Shown: positions 27,994-37,761 of the stretch, piece after piece
How the letters are laid out: each line of letters begins with the position of its first letter
How positions within the stretch are numbered: the first letter of the stretch is position 1
NCBI RefSeq assembly: GCF_014050145.1
Contig: NZ_JACFYF010000003.1
Coordinates: 186,001 to 250,000 of the forward strand
Reading direction: 5' to 3'
Length of the DNA stretch: 64,000 bases
DNA from: Vibrio marinisediminis
GTDB lineage: Bacteria; Pseudomonadota; Gammaproteobacteria; Enterobacterales; Vibrionaceae
Notes under the pieces: generated by a model
What the model saw: the letters and a program-made list of their open reading frames with translations, nothing else
The model's database searches: none
Told to the model about the DNA's origin: nothing
Made by a program: the position numbers and the translations under genes

Positions 27994-28005
27994 ATATTTC
28001 AGGAA

Positions 28006-29316
28006 TTACTTTGCAGGCTTAAGACCAGCATTGATATCCAAGATATCTTGTTCGCTCAACGTACCCACCGCTTGGCGCAGGTTCAGTACGCTTAGGATAT
28101 AGTTGTAGCGAGCGTTAGATAGGTTTTTGTTTGCATCGTAGAGACGGCGTGTTGAGTCTAATACATCAACAATGGTACGAGTACCTACATCAAAGCCCGC
28201 TTCGGTTGCTTCAAGTGCAGATTGAGCTGACACTACAGTTTGCTCATAAGCACGTAATGCGCCAATAGAAGCGCTGATGTCGTTGTTAGAAGCTCGCACA
28301 TCTTTTACGACACTACGGTAAGTTTCTTCAAGATCTTGGCTTGCAGCAACATAACCGAACTCGGCTTGTTTGGTTGCAGAAGTGACCGAGCCACCTGTGT
28401 ATAGCGGCACATCAAGTTGGATACCGAGGTTTAGATTGTCAACTTCTTGATTGCCATTTAAATCTGTATCTGTATCAGAGAGGTTGTAACCACCTTTTAG
28501 GTTCAGCGTAGGTAGGTGACCAGAACTTGCATTTGAGATGTTATCTTTAGCGATGTCTTGTGCGATACGAGCAGAAAGAAGTTTTAAGTTTTTCTGTTGA
28601 GCTTCTGAAAGCATGCTGTCGATCGTTGCTGCGGTTTTACTTGCAGAGAAACGAGCAGTATCCAGAACGTCTAGGTTGGCGTGCTCTTGACCTGTGATTT
28701 CGCGTAGACCTTCATAGCTATTGACTAGGCTATTTTGTGCTAATACTTCATCCGCCAATACCGCATCGTACTGCGCTTGTGCATCATGTACGTCAGTAAT
28801 TGCTGATAGACCCACTTCAAAACGCTGCTTTGTTTGCTCTAGTTGGCGACCAACTGCTGCTTTCTCTGCTTGAACAAAGACTAGGTTATCTTGTGCACGT
28901 AATACTTCAAAGTAAGCTTGAGATACACGTAGGATCAGACCTTGTTGCTCTGCTGCATAGGCAGCATCGGCTTGACGTGCGCCTTTTTCAGCAGTATCAA
29001 GCGTGATCCAGCTAGAACGGTTGTAAAGTTCTTGCGTGAAGTTAATGCCTGCTTTCCAGCCGTCACTGTCGTTATCTACATTATTTACTTCACCACGGTT
29101 AACATCGTAACCTGCAGTAAGAGCAATTTGCGGTAGTAGGGATGCTCGAGATGAGTTAATCGCTTCAAAGGCTTGATCACGAGTTGCTGCTGCGCTCAAT
29201 AGCTTTGGATCATTATCTTTTGCTTGATTGTAGATATCTGCCAGCGTATCAGCCCACGCGGAAGTACTAAGGCTACCAAGCGCCGCACTGATAAATAGTG
29301 GAAGCAGTTTTTTCAT
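28006..29316 (-). CDS. tolC: Outer membrane channel TolC
   Basis: The trimeric outer membrane exit duct used by RND, MFS and ABC exporters, including type I toxin secretion. It is 436 aa with a signal peptide ending SAWA (residues 1-22). The mature part shows the two tandem outer-membrane-factor repeats, each with long coiled-coil helices rich in Ala, Gln and Asp, and the conserved segment GFDVGTRTIVDVLDSTRRLYDA near residue 370 (given here in part). The RND genes at 3586-7823 lack their own channel and may use it. Divergent from nudF, monocistronic, with a terminator at 27963-27993. Confidence 0.96.
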   Translation of the reverse strand: MKKLLPLFISAALGSLSTSAWADTLADIYNQAKDNDPKLLSAAATRDQAFEAINSSRASLLPQIALTAGYDVNRGEVNNVDNDSDGWKAGINFTQELYNRSSWITLDTAEKGARQADAAYAAEQQGLILRVSQAYFEVLRAQDNLVFVQAEKAAVGRQLEQTKQRFEVGLSAITDVHDAQAQYDAVLADEVLAQNSLVNSYEGLREITGQEHANLDVLDTARFSASKTAATIDSMLSEAQQKNLKLLSARIAQDIAKDNISNASSGHLPTLNLKGGYNLSDTDTDLNGNQEVDNLNLGIQLDVPLYTGGSVTSATKQAEFGYVAASQDLEETYRSVVKDVRASNNDISASIGALRAYEQTVVSAQSALEATEAGFDVGTRTIVDVLDSTRRLYDANKNLSNARYNYILSVLNLRQAVGTLSEQDILDINAGLKPAK

Positions 29317-29549
29317 GGGTTCGATTCCTGCTAAATTAAAATATGAGTTCTGTTGTTCAAGAGTTTAACTTAAATTGACGCTAATTCACTCTAAACTTTG
29401 CAATCTTTTACACTTAATTGTCCGGTTGTGCAATAAAAGTGTCGGTAATTTAAATTTTTTTAGAAAATTTATACAAAAAGTTGAGCTTCGTCGATGGAAC
29501 AACTCAAACTCTCTGCGTAAACTATAAGGTTCATTGACAGAGGTGCCAA

Positions 29550-30179
29550 ATGCAACAGTCAAATAAGGATTCATCCCTATTTACCACAGAAGATGTCGAA
29601 ATAATCTCAAAAGAGACTCTATTTCAAGGGTATTTCAAAATGGTGAAATATCGCTTTAAGCATAGGTTGTTTGAAGGTGGATGGAGTCAAGTTATTGAAA
29701 GAGAGATGTTTGATCGTGGTCATGCCGCTGCGCTTTTGCCTTATGATCCTGTTACCGACCAAGTCGTTCTGGTTGAGCAGATCAGAGTAGGGGCATTGGA
29801 ACATGCACAGCCATGGCAGTTAGAGATTGTTGCTGGGATTATTGATAGCAACGAAACCGCAGAAGAAGTTGCGCGTCGAGAATCAGTTGAAGAGGCTGGT
29901 ATTGATATTGGTCGCTTATCAAAAGTAACCTCATATTACCCATCTTCTGGGGGCTGTTCTGAACGGTTGGACGTGTTTGTGGGTGAAGTCGATGCTTCAA
30001 CCGCGCATGGCGTTCATGGTTTAGACTATGAAGGTGAAGATATTCGAGTTCATGTTGTACCTCGTGAGCAAGCTTATTTGTGGGTGCAAAATGGGCGTTT
30101 TGAAAATGGTGCCTCAATTATTGCGTTACAATGGTTGGAGCTCAACTATCAGCGTTTACGAGTAAAATGGGAAAAGTAG
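29550..30179 (+). CDS. nudF: ADP-ribose pyrophosphatase (Nudix hydrolase)
   Basis: Hydrolyses ADP-ribose to AMP and ribose-5-phosphate. It is 209 aa with a complete Nudix box, from GIIDSNE (about residue 95) to RRESVEEAGI. GAGG precedes the ATG at a good distance. It is the first gene of a rightward group with the DUF1249 gene, cpdA, yqiA, parE and parC, divergent from tolC; the same neighbours occur in E. coli. Confidence 0.94.
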   Translation: MQQSNKDSSLFTTEDVEIISKETLFQGYFKMVKYRFKHRLFEGGWSQVIEREMFDRGHAAALLPYDPVTDQVVLVEQIRVGALEHAQPWQLEIVAGIIDSNETAEEVARRESVEEAGIDIGRLSKVTSYYPSSGGCSERLDVFVGEVDASTAHGVHGLDYEGEDIRVHVVPREQAYLWVQNGRFENGASIIALQWLELNYQRLRVKWEK

Positions 30180-30607
30180 CCGTTAGAAAACCGTATCATG
30201 TTGACTTAGCTGAATTGATGCGGGTTTATGAGACAAATTACGCTAAATTAAATGCGCTGTTGCCTACGCAACCAAGTGTAGATGATGTACGTTGTTATCA
30301 AGCATCCAGTATGTCGTACCAAATACGAGTGGCTGAAGTCACAAAGTACACAACTTTGGTCGATATTTGTCAAAGCGATGACGTACCAATATTTCCATTA
30401 CCGAAAATGTCTGTCAGGCTTTATCACGATGCCAGAGTGGCTGAAGTGTGTAGCAGTGAAGATTTAAGTCGAGTAAAGGCTCGATATGATTACCCGAATG
30501 ACAAAATGGTTCAAAAAGACGAAAAAGCACAATTGAACCGTTTTCTAGGTGACTGGCTGTCGTTTTGTTTAAAATACGGAATTAGCCGAACGCCTTTGAA
30601 TATCTAG
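30167..30607 (+). CDS. DUF1249 protein (YqiB family), unknown function
   Basis: A 146-aa soluble protein similar to E. coli YqiB, with the family signature SVRLYHDARVAEVCSS (about residues 80-95), ARYDYPNDKM and the C-terminal LNRFLGDWLSFCL. I chose the ATG at 30167, which overlaps the nudF end by 13 bases; a longer form starting at 30131 is less like the family. The biochemical role is not known to me. Its conserved place between nudF and cpdA suggests shared expression rather than a shared pathway. Confidence 0.85.
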   Translation: MGKVAVRKPYHVDLAELMRVYETNYAKLNALLPTQPSVDDVRCYQASSMSYQIRVAEVTKYTTLVDICQSDDVPIFPLPKMSVRLYHDARVAEVCSSEDLSRVKARYDYPNDKMVQKDEKAQLNRFLGDWLSFCLKYGISRTPLNI

Positions 30608-30616
30608 GTTAAAATT

Positions 30617-31438
30617 TTGAAAGTAACGTCAAACACAACAGTGAAAGACACAATAAAACTACTGCAAATTACCGATACTCATCTGTTTGAAGCGGAAGAC
30701 GGGAGCTTGCTCAGCGTTTGTACTAGCGACAGCTTTAATGCTGTTGTGGATGCTGTTATGCAAGAAAGTTTCCAGTTTGAAGCTATTTTGGCAACAGGGG
30801 ATATATCGCAAGATCACAGCGATGCTTCTTATCAAAAATTTGCCCAAGGCATACAGTCATTGATACAGCCATGTTATTGGTTGCCTGGCAATCATGACTA
30901 CAAGCCGAGTATGAATTCTGTTCTGCCATCAGAACAGATAGTTCAAGCTGAACACGTATTACTGGGTGAACATTGGCAAATGGTACTGCTTGATTCTCAA
31001 GTTGAAGGCGTGCCTCATGGTCGTTTAAGCCCACAACAATTGGATCTGCTTGACAGTAAATTACGCCAATACCCGGAGCGATATACACTTGTATTGCTAC
31101 ATCACCATCCTTTGTTAGTGGGTAGTGCTTGGCTCGATCAACATACGCTAAAAGATTCTGAACAATTTTGGCAAATTGTAGAGCAACATTCGAATGTACG
31201 CGCTATCTTATGTGGGCATGTTCATCAAGATATGCAAAAAGAACGCAGCGGTGCAACAGTCATTGCTACACCATCAACGTGTGTTCAGTTTAAACCAAAC
31301 AGTGATGATTTCGCGCTTGATACCTGTGCACCAGGTTGGCGAGAATTAGAGCTTCATTCCGATGGTCGTTTCGAAACACGAGTTAAGCGCTTAGAAGAAG
31401 GGGTTTTTGCTCCGAATTTTGATTCCAACGGCTATTAA
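30617..31438 (+). CDS. cpdA: 3',5'-cyclic AMP phosphodiesterase CpdA
   Basis: A calcineurin-type metallophosphoesterase that lowers cAMP and so tunes CRP activity. The di-metal motifs are in order: ITDTHLF (about residue 17), GDISQDH, GNHD, HHHP and GHVHQD. The length is 273 aa if translation starts at the TTG at 30617. A GTG at 30641 would shorten it by eight residues; neither has a clear ribosome binding site, and coupling to the upstream gene (9-base gap) is likely. Confidence 0.92.
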   Translation: MKVTSNTTVKDTIKLLQITDTHLFEAEDGSLLSVCTSDSFNAVVDAVMQESFQFEAILATGDISQDHSDASYQKFAQGIQSLIQPCYWLPGNHDYKPSMNSVLPSEQIVQAEHVLLGEHWQMVLLDSQVEGVPHGRLSPQQLDLLDSKLRQYPERYTLVLLHHHPLLVGSAWLDQHTLKDSEQFWQIVEQHSNVRAILCGHVHQDMQKERSGATVIATPSTCVQFKPNSDDFALDTCAPGWRELELHSDGRFETRVKRLEEGVFAPNFDSNGY

Positions 31439-31505
31439 GATTGTTACAACGGGGCTTAATGATTGTATCTGCCATTATTAAGCCTGATAGCCACAGAGTA
31501 GAGAT

Positions 31506-32087
31506 ATGAAACCCTCCTTATTGCTATATATCCATGGTTTTAACAGTTCCCCTTTGTCGCATAAAGCCAATGTGATGAAAGAGTACTGTGCGCAACATCG
31601 CCCCGATATTAAAGTGGTAGTCCCTCAGCTTCCTTGTTTTCCACAACAGGCGTCTAAGTTATTACTCGATTTAGTCAACCAGTATAAGGATGATTATCAA
31701 ATTGGCTTGGTAGGAAGCTCATTGGGTGGCTATATGTCGACCTGGCTTAATGCTCAATTTGGCTTTAAAGCGGTGCTTGTTAACCCAGCGGTTAAACCCT
31801 ACGAGTTGTTACTTGATTACTTAGGTGAACAAGAAAACCCGTATACTCATGAACGCTATATTCTTGAAGCCCATCATGTTGATGAGTTAAGAGCGTTAGA
31901 TGTACCGCAGTTACTCAATCCAATCGATTTTTGGCTGCTGCAACAAACGGAAGATGAAGTTTTAGATTATCGCCAAGCGGTGGCAAAGTTTGCATTGGCA
32001 AAACAAACCGTAGAACAAGGTGGTGATCACAGTTTTGTCGACTTCGAACGCTACCCAAAACAGATCGTCGAGTTTTTATCCTTATAG
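31506..32087 (+). CDS. yqiA: Esterase YqiA (alpha/beta hydrolase)
   Basis: A 193-aa hydrolase with the oxyanion-side HGFNSSP motif (about residues 10-16), the nucleophile elbow GSSLGGY (Ser at about residue 73) and a C-terminal GGDHSF histidine. E. coli YqiA has palmitoyl-CoA and p-nitrophenyl ester activity; the natural substrate is unclear. It follows cpdA after 67 bases that contain an 8-bp hairpin (GGCTTAAT / ATTAAGCC) with no T-tract. Confidence 0.9.
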   Translation: MKPSLLLYIHGFNSSPLSHKANVMKEYCAQHRPDIKVVVPQLPCFPQQASKLLLDLVNQYKDDYQIGLVGSSLGGYMSTWLNAQFGFKAVLVNPAVKPYELLLDYLGEQENPYTHERYILEAHHVDELRALDVPQLLNPIDFWLLQQTEDEVLDYRQAVAKFALAKQTVEQGGDHSFVDFERYPKQIVEFLSL

Positions 32088-32183
32088 CTCGAAAAGTGAT
32101 TTCTTCTTATCGGCGAGTTGCTCAAAAAATTGCCGTTCATTGAGGGAAGAGTCATAAATTTACTCGTTACTTACGTATCTCGC

Positions 32184-32212
32184 TTGACATAAACAAGTCT
32201 CTTCCAGACTAT
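32184..32212 (+). promoter_or_regulatory. Candidate parE promoter
   Basis: A perfect -35 TTGACA (32184-32189), 17-base spacer, weaker -10 GACTAT (32207-32212). It lies in the 259-base yqiA-parE gap, which otherwise shows no ORF or terminator. Confidence 0.45.
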
Positions 32213-32346
32213 GTTGACCCTGTACTATTGTAGTTGTAAGACGCTTAGATAATCAGCGATTGAGTGAAGTTTTTTCCTCGACCATCCTTGCATATTAAGC
32301 GCTCTACCTAGTAACCAATTCAATTTCTATAACGAATTTCCGTATT

Positions 32347-34227
32347 ATGACTGAACAATATAATGCTGGAGCCATTGAGGTTCTTAATGGCTTGGAGCCA
32401 GTACGTCGCCGACCAGGGATGTATACGGATACAGCGCGTCCAAACCATTTGGGCCAAGAAGTCATCGATAACAGTGTCGATGAAGCGCTCGCCGGACATG
32501 CCTCTAAGGTACAAGTGATTCTGCATGCAGACCAATCTTTAGAAGTTATTGATGATGGTCGAGGCATGCCTGTTGATATTCACCCTGAAGAAAAAATCTC
32601 AGGTGTGGAACTGATTTTTTGTAAGCTGCATGCCGGTGGCAAATTTTCTAATAAAAACTACCAGTTCTCAGGTGGCTTGCACGGCGTGGGCATCTCAGTA
32701 GTTAACGCCCTTTCAAAACGCGTTGAAGTGACTGTGCGTCGTGATGGCCAAATCTATGAAATGGCCTTTGAGCACGGTAACAAAGTTGAAGAACTGACTG
32801 TTACAGGTACCTGTGGTCGCCGCAATAAAGGCACCAGCGTTCACTTTTGGCCTGACACTAGCTACTTTGATTCACCGAATTTCTCTGTTACGCGACTGGT
32901 CAACAACCTGCGCGCGAAAGCGGTACTGTGTCCGGGCTTAGAAATTACCTTTACCGATAAAGTAAACAATCAAGATCATCGTTGGTTTTATGAAGATGGC
33001 TTAACTGATTACTTAGCGGAAGGGGTGAAAGGTTACCCAGTTTTACCTGAAGCGCCGTTTACCGGTGAGTTTTCTGCTGAAACAGAAGCGGCGAATTGGG
33101 CGGTTATTTGGCAGCCTGAAGGCGGTGAGATGATCACCGAGAGTTACGTTAACTTGATCCCAACCGCTCAAGGCGGTACGCATGTGAATGGTCTTCGTCA
33201 GGGCTTGTTAGACGCCATGCGAGAATTTTGTGAGTTCCGCAACTTACTACCTCGCGGCGTGAAGCTAACCGGTGATGATGTCTTTGACCGCTGTTCATAC
33301 GTACTATCAGTCAAGATGCAAGATCCTCAGTTTGCAGGTCAAACCAAAGAGCGCCTTTCATCTCGTCAAACCGCGGCATTTGTTTCGGGTGTGGTGAAAG
33401 ATGTCTTTAGCTTATGGCTAAATGAAAAACCACAACTAGCAGAACAATTAGCAGAAGTCTGTATTGCTAATGCTCACCGCCGTATGCGCGCGAGCAAAAA
33501 AGTGGTGCGTAAAAAAGTAGCCTCAGGCCCTGCGCTACCGGGGAAACTCACTGACTGCTCGGTACAAGATTTAAACCGCACTGAAATCTTCTTTGTCGAA
33601 GGGGACTCAGCAGGCGGTTCGGCTAAGCAAGCGCGTGATCGTGAATTCCAAGCAGTGATGCCACTGCGTGGTAAGATCTTGAACACTTGGGAAGTCGCCG
33701 CCGATCAAGTGCTGGCATCGCAAGAAGTTCACGATATTTCGGTTGCCTTGGGTATTGACCCTGACAGCGATGACCTAGAAGGTTTGCGTTACGGTAAAAT
33801 CTGTATCCTTGCCGATGCGGACTCGGATGGTCTTCACATTGCCACGCTACTGTGTGCGCTATTCACCCGCCATTTCCGCACCTTGGTTGAAGCTGGGCAT
33901 ATTTATGTCGCGATGCCACCTCTGTATCGTATCGACTGTGGCAAAGAAGTGTTCTATGCCCTTGATGACGACGAAAAAGAGGGTGTACTAGAGCGCCTAT
34001 CGAAGAAAAAAGCCAAAATCAACGTGCAGCGATTCAAAGGTCTGGGTGAGATGAACCCACTGCAGCTACGCGAAACAACGATGGATCCTAATACCCGTCG
34101 CTTGGTTCAGCTAACGATTGATGACAACGAAGCCACCATGGAAATGATGGATATGTTGCTGGGTAAGAAGCGTTCAGACGATCGTCGCGCATGGTTACAA
34201 AGCAACGGCGATATGGCAGAGGTTTAA
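32347..34227 (+). CDS. parE: DNA topoisomerase IV subunit B
   Basis: The ATPase subunit of topoisomerase IV, which decatenates replicated chromosomes. It is 626 aa with a GHKL ATPase domain (DDGRGMPVD, GGLHGVG, about residues 65-125), the transducer domain, and the TOPRIM domain with EGDSAGG and DADSDG. The C-terminal QRFKGLGEMN is present. It ends four bases before parC, so the two are co-translated. Confidence 0.97.
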   Translation: MTEQYNAGAIEVLNGLEPVRRRPGMYTDTARPNHLGQEVIDNSVDEALAGHASKVQVILHADQSLEVIDDGRGMPVDIHPEEKISGVELIFCKLHAGGKFSNKNYQFSGGLHGVGISVVNALSKRVEVTVRRDGQIYEMAFEHGNKVEELTVTGTCGRRNKGTSVHFWPDTSYFDSPNFSVTRLVNNLRAKAVLCPGLEITFTDKVNNQDHRWFYEDGLTDYLAEGVKGYPVLPEAPFTGEFSAETEAANWAVIWQPEGGEMITESYVNLIPTAQGGTHVNGLRQGLLDAMREFCEFRNLLPRGVKLTGDDVFDRCSYVLSVKMQDPQFAGQTKERLSSRQTAAFVSGVVKDVFSLWLNEKPQLAEQLAEVCIANAHRRMRASKKVVRKKVASGPALPGKLTDCSVQDLNRTEIFFVEGDSAGGSAKQARDREFQAVMPLRGKILNTWEVAADQVLASQEVHDISVALGIDPDSDDLEGLRYGKICILADADSDGLHIATLLCALFTRHFRTLVEAGHIYVAMPPLYRIDCGKEVFYALDDDEKEGVLERLSKKKAKINVQRFKGLGEMNPLQLRETTMDPNTRRLVQLTIDDNEATMEMMDMLLGKKRSDDRRAWLQSNGDMAEV

Positions 34228-34230
34228 CGG

Positions 34231-36516
34231 ATGTCTACAGATATTACCTATGATGGCGTTGAACAGTTGCCAATGCGCAAGTTCACTGAAGACGCTTATC
34301 TAAACTATTCAATGTACGTAATTATGGACCGAGCTTTGCCATATATTGGTGACGGCTTAAAACCGGTTCAACGTCGTATCATTTATGCAATGTCAGAGCT
34401 TGGTCTTTCGGCATCAGCAAAATATAAAAAATCAGCACGTACCGTTGGTGACGTGTTGGGTAAGTATCACCCACACGGTGATTCTGCCTGTTATGAAGCC
34501 ATGGTGTTGATGGCACAGCCGTTCTCTTACCGTTACCCATTGGTCGATGGTCAAGGTAACTGGGGTGCGCCAGACGATCCTAAATCATTCGCTGCGATGC
34601 GTTATACCGAAGCAAAACTGTCGAAGTTTGCGGAAGTATTGCTTGGTGAACTTGGTCAAGGAACGGTCGATTGGCAGCCAAACTTTGATGGCACAATGAA
34701 AGAGCCACAAATGTTGCCAGCACGTTTGCCGCACATTTTGCTTAATGGCATCACTGGTATCGCGGTTGGTATGGCTACCGACATTCCGCCACATAACGTA
34801 CGCGAAGTAGCGGAAGCAGCGATTCACATGCTCGACAACCCGAAAGCGGAATTGTCAGATGTGATGCAGTTTGTTAAAGGTCCTGATTACCCGACAGAAG
34901 CTGAGATTACGTCACCACAGGCGGAAATTGAGAAGATCTACCGTACTGGTCGTGGCAGCATCAAAATGCGCGCTGTGTGGCACAAAGAAGGCAGTGATCT
35001 AGTGATTACTGCTTTACCGCACCAAGTGTCAGGAGCGAAATTGCTTGAGCAGATTGCCAACCAAATGCGAGCTAAGAAGCTACCAATGGTTGATGATCTT
35101 CGTGATGAATCGGATCACGAAAATCCGACGCGTATCGTTATTGTGCCGCGTTCGAACCGCATTGATTGCGATCAGTTGATGAACCACCTGTTTGCTTCAA
35201 CGGATCTTGAAAAAAGCTTCCGCGTTAACTTGAATATGATCGGTTTGAATAATCGACCACAAGTTAAAGGTTTGGTACAGATACTGTCAGAGTGGATAGA
35301 GTTCCGTCGTTCAACGGTTACTCGCCGTCTACAATATCGTTTGGATAAAGTGCTTGCTCGCTTGCACATCTTAGAAGGCTTACTTGTTGCTTACCTTAAC
35401 TTAGATGAAGTGATTGAGATTATCCGTACTGAAGATGATCCGAAAGCAGTACTGATCGCTCGCTTTGGTATTACCGATATTCAAGCCGATGCAATCTTAG
35501 ATACAAAACTTCGTCACCTTGCGAAATTGGAAGAAATGAAAATTCGCGGTGAGCAAGATGAGTTGGAAAAAGAGCGTGAGAAGCTAGAAAAACTCCTTGG
35601 CTCTGAGCGTCGTCTCAATACTTTGATGAAGAAAGAGATCCAAGCTGACGCAGAAAAGTATGGCGATGATCGTCGTTCACCACTGATTGAGCGTGCAGAA
35701 GCAAAAGCACTCACTGAGCGTGATTTAGTGCCGAGTGAGCCAATCACAGTGGTGCTATCTGAGAAAGGTTGGATTCGCCATGCCAAAGGGCATGACGTTG
35801 ACGCCGAAAGCTTAAGCTACAAATCGGGTGATAATTACCTCGCTCATGCGCGTGGTAAGAGTAACCAACAAGCGGTATTTTTAGGTAGTGATGGTCGAAG
35901 CTACTCGCTGGAATCACACTCACTTCCGTCTGCACGTAGCCAAGGTGAACCAATTACCGGGCGCTTAAACGTTGCACCTGGCACCTCAGTTCGCCAAGTG
36001 GTGATGGGTGAAGATGATCAGCTATGGCTCATCGGTTCTGATGCCGGTTATGGGTTTGTGTGTAAAGGCAGCGAACTGTTGTCGAAGAACCGCAGTGGTA
36101 AAGCTCTGGTTTCTCTTCCTCAAAACTCAGAGGTGATCACGCCGCAAACGATCCGAGATTTGGACAGTGACGAGATTCTCGCTATTACCAACCAAGGGCG
36201 TATGTTGTTGTTCCCTATTAAGGAACTACCGCAACTGGGTAAAGGTAAAGGTAATAAGATCATCAACATTCCTGCGGCGAAAGCCAAAGAGCGTGAAGAA
36301 ATTGTCTCTCATCTTATGTCGATACCGCAACATTGTTCGGTAACGTTATACGCAGGTAAGCGTAAGCTGGGCTTGAAACCGTCGGATTTAGAGAACTTCC
36401 GCGGTGAGCGTGGGCGTCGAGGTGCCTTGCTACCAAGAGGTCTTCAGCGAGTGACTCGGATTGAGATCGACTCAAATGATGAGCCAAGTGATGACGCTAG
36501 TGAATCATTAGACTAA
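34231..36516 (+). CDS. parC: DNA topoisomerase IV subunit A
   Basis: The DNA-breaking subunit of topoisomerase IV. It is 761 aa with the catalytic tyrosine in [10 protein letters not shown] (Tyr125), a GyrA-like breakage-rejoining domain, a coiled-coil gate (about 430-490) and a C-terminal beta-pinwheel. The quinolone-resistance position is wild type ([10 protein letters not shown], Ser85), so this gene shows no classical resistance change. It follows parE directly and ends at a strong terminator. Confidence 0.97.
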   Translation: MSTDITYDGVEQLPMRKFTEDAYLNYSMYVIMDRALPYIGDGLKPVQRRIIYAMSELGLSASAKYKKSARTVGDVLGKYHPHGDSACYEAMVLMAQPFSYRYPLVDGQGNWGAPDDPKSFAAMRYTEAKLSKFAEVLLGELGQGTVDWQPNFDGTMKEPQMLPARLPHILLNGITGIAVGMATDIPPHNVREVAEAAIHMLDNPKAELSDVMQFVKGPDYPTEAEITSPQAEIEKIYRTGRGSIKMRAVWHKEGSDLVITALPHQVSGAKLLEQIANQMRAKKLPMVDDLRDESDHENPTRIVIVPRSNRIDCDQLMNHLFASTDLEKSFRVNLNMIGLNNRPQVKGLVQILSEWIEFRRSTVTRRLQYRLDKVLARLHILEGLLVAYLNLDEVIEIIRTEDDPKAVLIARFGITDIQADAILDTKLRHLAKLEEMKIRGEQDELEKEREKLEKLLGSERRLNTLMKKEIQADAEKYGDDRRSPLIERAEAKALTERDLVPSEPITVVLSEKGWIRHAKGHDVDAESLSYKSGDNYLAHARGKSNQQAVFLGSDGRSYSLESHSLPSARSQGEPITGRLNVAPGTSVRQVVMGEDDQLWLIGSDAGYGFVCKGSELLSKNRSGKALVSLPQNSEVITPQTIRDLDSDEILAITNQGRMLLFPIKELPQLGKGKGNKIINIPAAKAKEREEIVSHLMSIPQHCSVTLYAGKRKLGLKPSDLENFRGERGRRGALLPRGLQRVTRIEIDSNDEPSDDASESLD

Positions 36517-36548
36517 AAAAAACCCAGCCACGTGGCTGGGATTTTTTT
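36517..36548. terminator. Bidirectional terminator, parC / degS
   Basis: An 18-base perfect palindrome CCCAGCCACGTGGCTGGG flanked by an A-run and a T-run, overlapping the end of parC. Confidence 0.9.
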
Positions 36549-36586
36549 ATCAATAACAGATTGATGCAACCAAGGAGGTATCTATG

Positions 36587-37651
36587 TTACTCGCGAGTAT
36601 CTTCAGCAATGGTTACTGGTAGGTTTAACTCTTCACCTTTACGAAGCACCAGAACATCCACTTTAGTGCCCGGACGCAGTTCCGTCACAATCTCCATCAC
36701 ACTGTGTCGACCATTAATTTTCTGCCCGTCAATCTTCAAAATGATATCTTGAACTTGGAACCCAGCCTCTGCAGCAGGACCATTTGGATCTACACCTAGA
36801 ACGACAATACCACCTAGATGCTCATTGCCTAATAACCTAGCAGTAACCGAGGTAATATCTTGTCCATCAACGCCAATGTAGCCGCGAATAACTCGTCCAT
36901 CAGCAATGATTTTTTCCATGATCAGATCGGCAAGTGAGTAAGGAATCGCAAAAGAGATACCATAGGTTTCAAGATCAGTGGCTTGCTGGAAAGAAGCGGT
37001 ATTGATACCGACTAATTCACCTTGAGTATTGACCAATGCACCGCCAGAGTTGCCTTCGTTGATGGCGGCATCCGTTTGGATGAAAGCCTGTCGACCATCA
37101 GCACTAATTGAAGAGCGACCAGTGGCAGAAATGATACCAAATGTAGTGGTTTGTCCGAGGTTATAAGGGTTGCCTATCGCGAGTACCACATCACCAACTT
37201 TGGCTTTGTAATCTTGGTTGAGTGGGATGACGGGCAAGTTAGACCCTTCAACACGTAAAATGGCGATATCAGTGCGACGATCTTTACCCACCAGTTGAGC
37301 CGCTGCGACACGACCATCTTGCAAGGCAACAATGATTTGGTCAGCCTGAGCAACGACGTGGTAGTTGGTAATAATGTAGCCTTTTTCGCTGACAATAACG
37401 CCGGAACCCAAGCCTTGGGTTAGCAGCTTAGAGCGATCTTCTTCGGTGTACTTACGACTGTATATGTTAACAACCGCAGGGGCGGCTTTACGAACGGCTT
37501 CGTTGAAAGAAAGCTGTAGAGAGGTTAAATCGCTAATCGGTTTAGTAATGTTTTCTGGAAGTAGGTTTGTGCGCAGTGACGGAACTGCTAGTAATAGCAG
37601 TGCTGCAGTCGCCAGACCGAGCCCAACTGAGCGCAAAATAAAATTGAGCAT
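36587..37651 (-). CDS. degS: Periplasmic site-1 protease DegS
   Basis: Senses misfolded outer membrane proteins through its PDZ domain and cuts RseA to release sigma-E. It is 354 aa from the ATG at 37651 (MLNFILRSVG), which is preceded by GAGGAAG; a TTG 15 bases earlier lies upstream of that site. It has an N-terminal membrane anchor (about 5-25), a trypsin-like domain with His in TNYHVV, Asp in RRTDIAIL and Ser in NEGNSGGAL, and a single PDZ domain (about 255-345). It is downstream of degQ on the same strand but separated by a terminator. Confidence 0.96.
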   Translation of the reverse strand: MLNFILRSVGLGLATAALLLLAVPSLRTNLLPENITKPISDLTSLQLSFNEAVRKAAPAVVNIYSRKYTEEDRSKLLTQGLGSGVIVSEKGYIITNYHVVAQADQIIVALQDGRVAAAQLVGKDRRTDIAILRVEGSNLPVIPLNQDYKAKVGDVVLAIGNPYNLGQTTTFGIISATGRSSISADGRQAFIQTDAAINEGNSGGALVNTQGELVGINTASFQQATDLETYGISFAIPYSLADLIMEKIIADGRVIRGYIGVDGQDITSVTARLLGNEHLGGIVVLGVDPNGPAAEAGFQVQDIILKIDGQKINGRHSVMEIVTELRPGTKVDVLVLRKGEELNLPVTIAEDTRE

Positions 37652-37704
37652 ATCTTCCTCAAACAATTCACAGATAGAATAAAATCAGAAGGATAGCATT
37701 ATAT

Positions 37705-37738
37705 AAAAAGGACAGCGAACATCTCCGCTGTCCTTTTT
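37705..37738 (-). terminator. degQ terminator
   Basis: AAAAAGGACAGCG / CGCTGTCCTTTTT, 13-bp stem with an 8-base loop, between degQ and degS. It implies degS has its own promoter or relies on readthrough. Confidence 0.85.
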
Positions 37739-37761
37739 AATCCATATCGCGTTTTGGTTAA

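Noticed and set aside
31453-31484. 8-bp hairpin between cpdA and yqiA as a terminator
   Set aside because: There is no T-tract after it and the genes are in one tight group; it may be a minor mRNA structure.
34231-36516. Quinolone-resistance change in parC
   Set aside because: Ser85 and the neighbouring acidic position are wild type.
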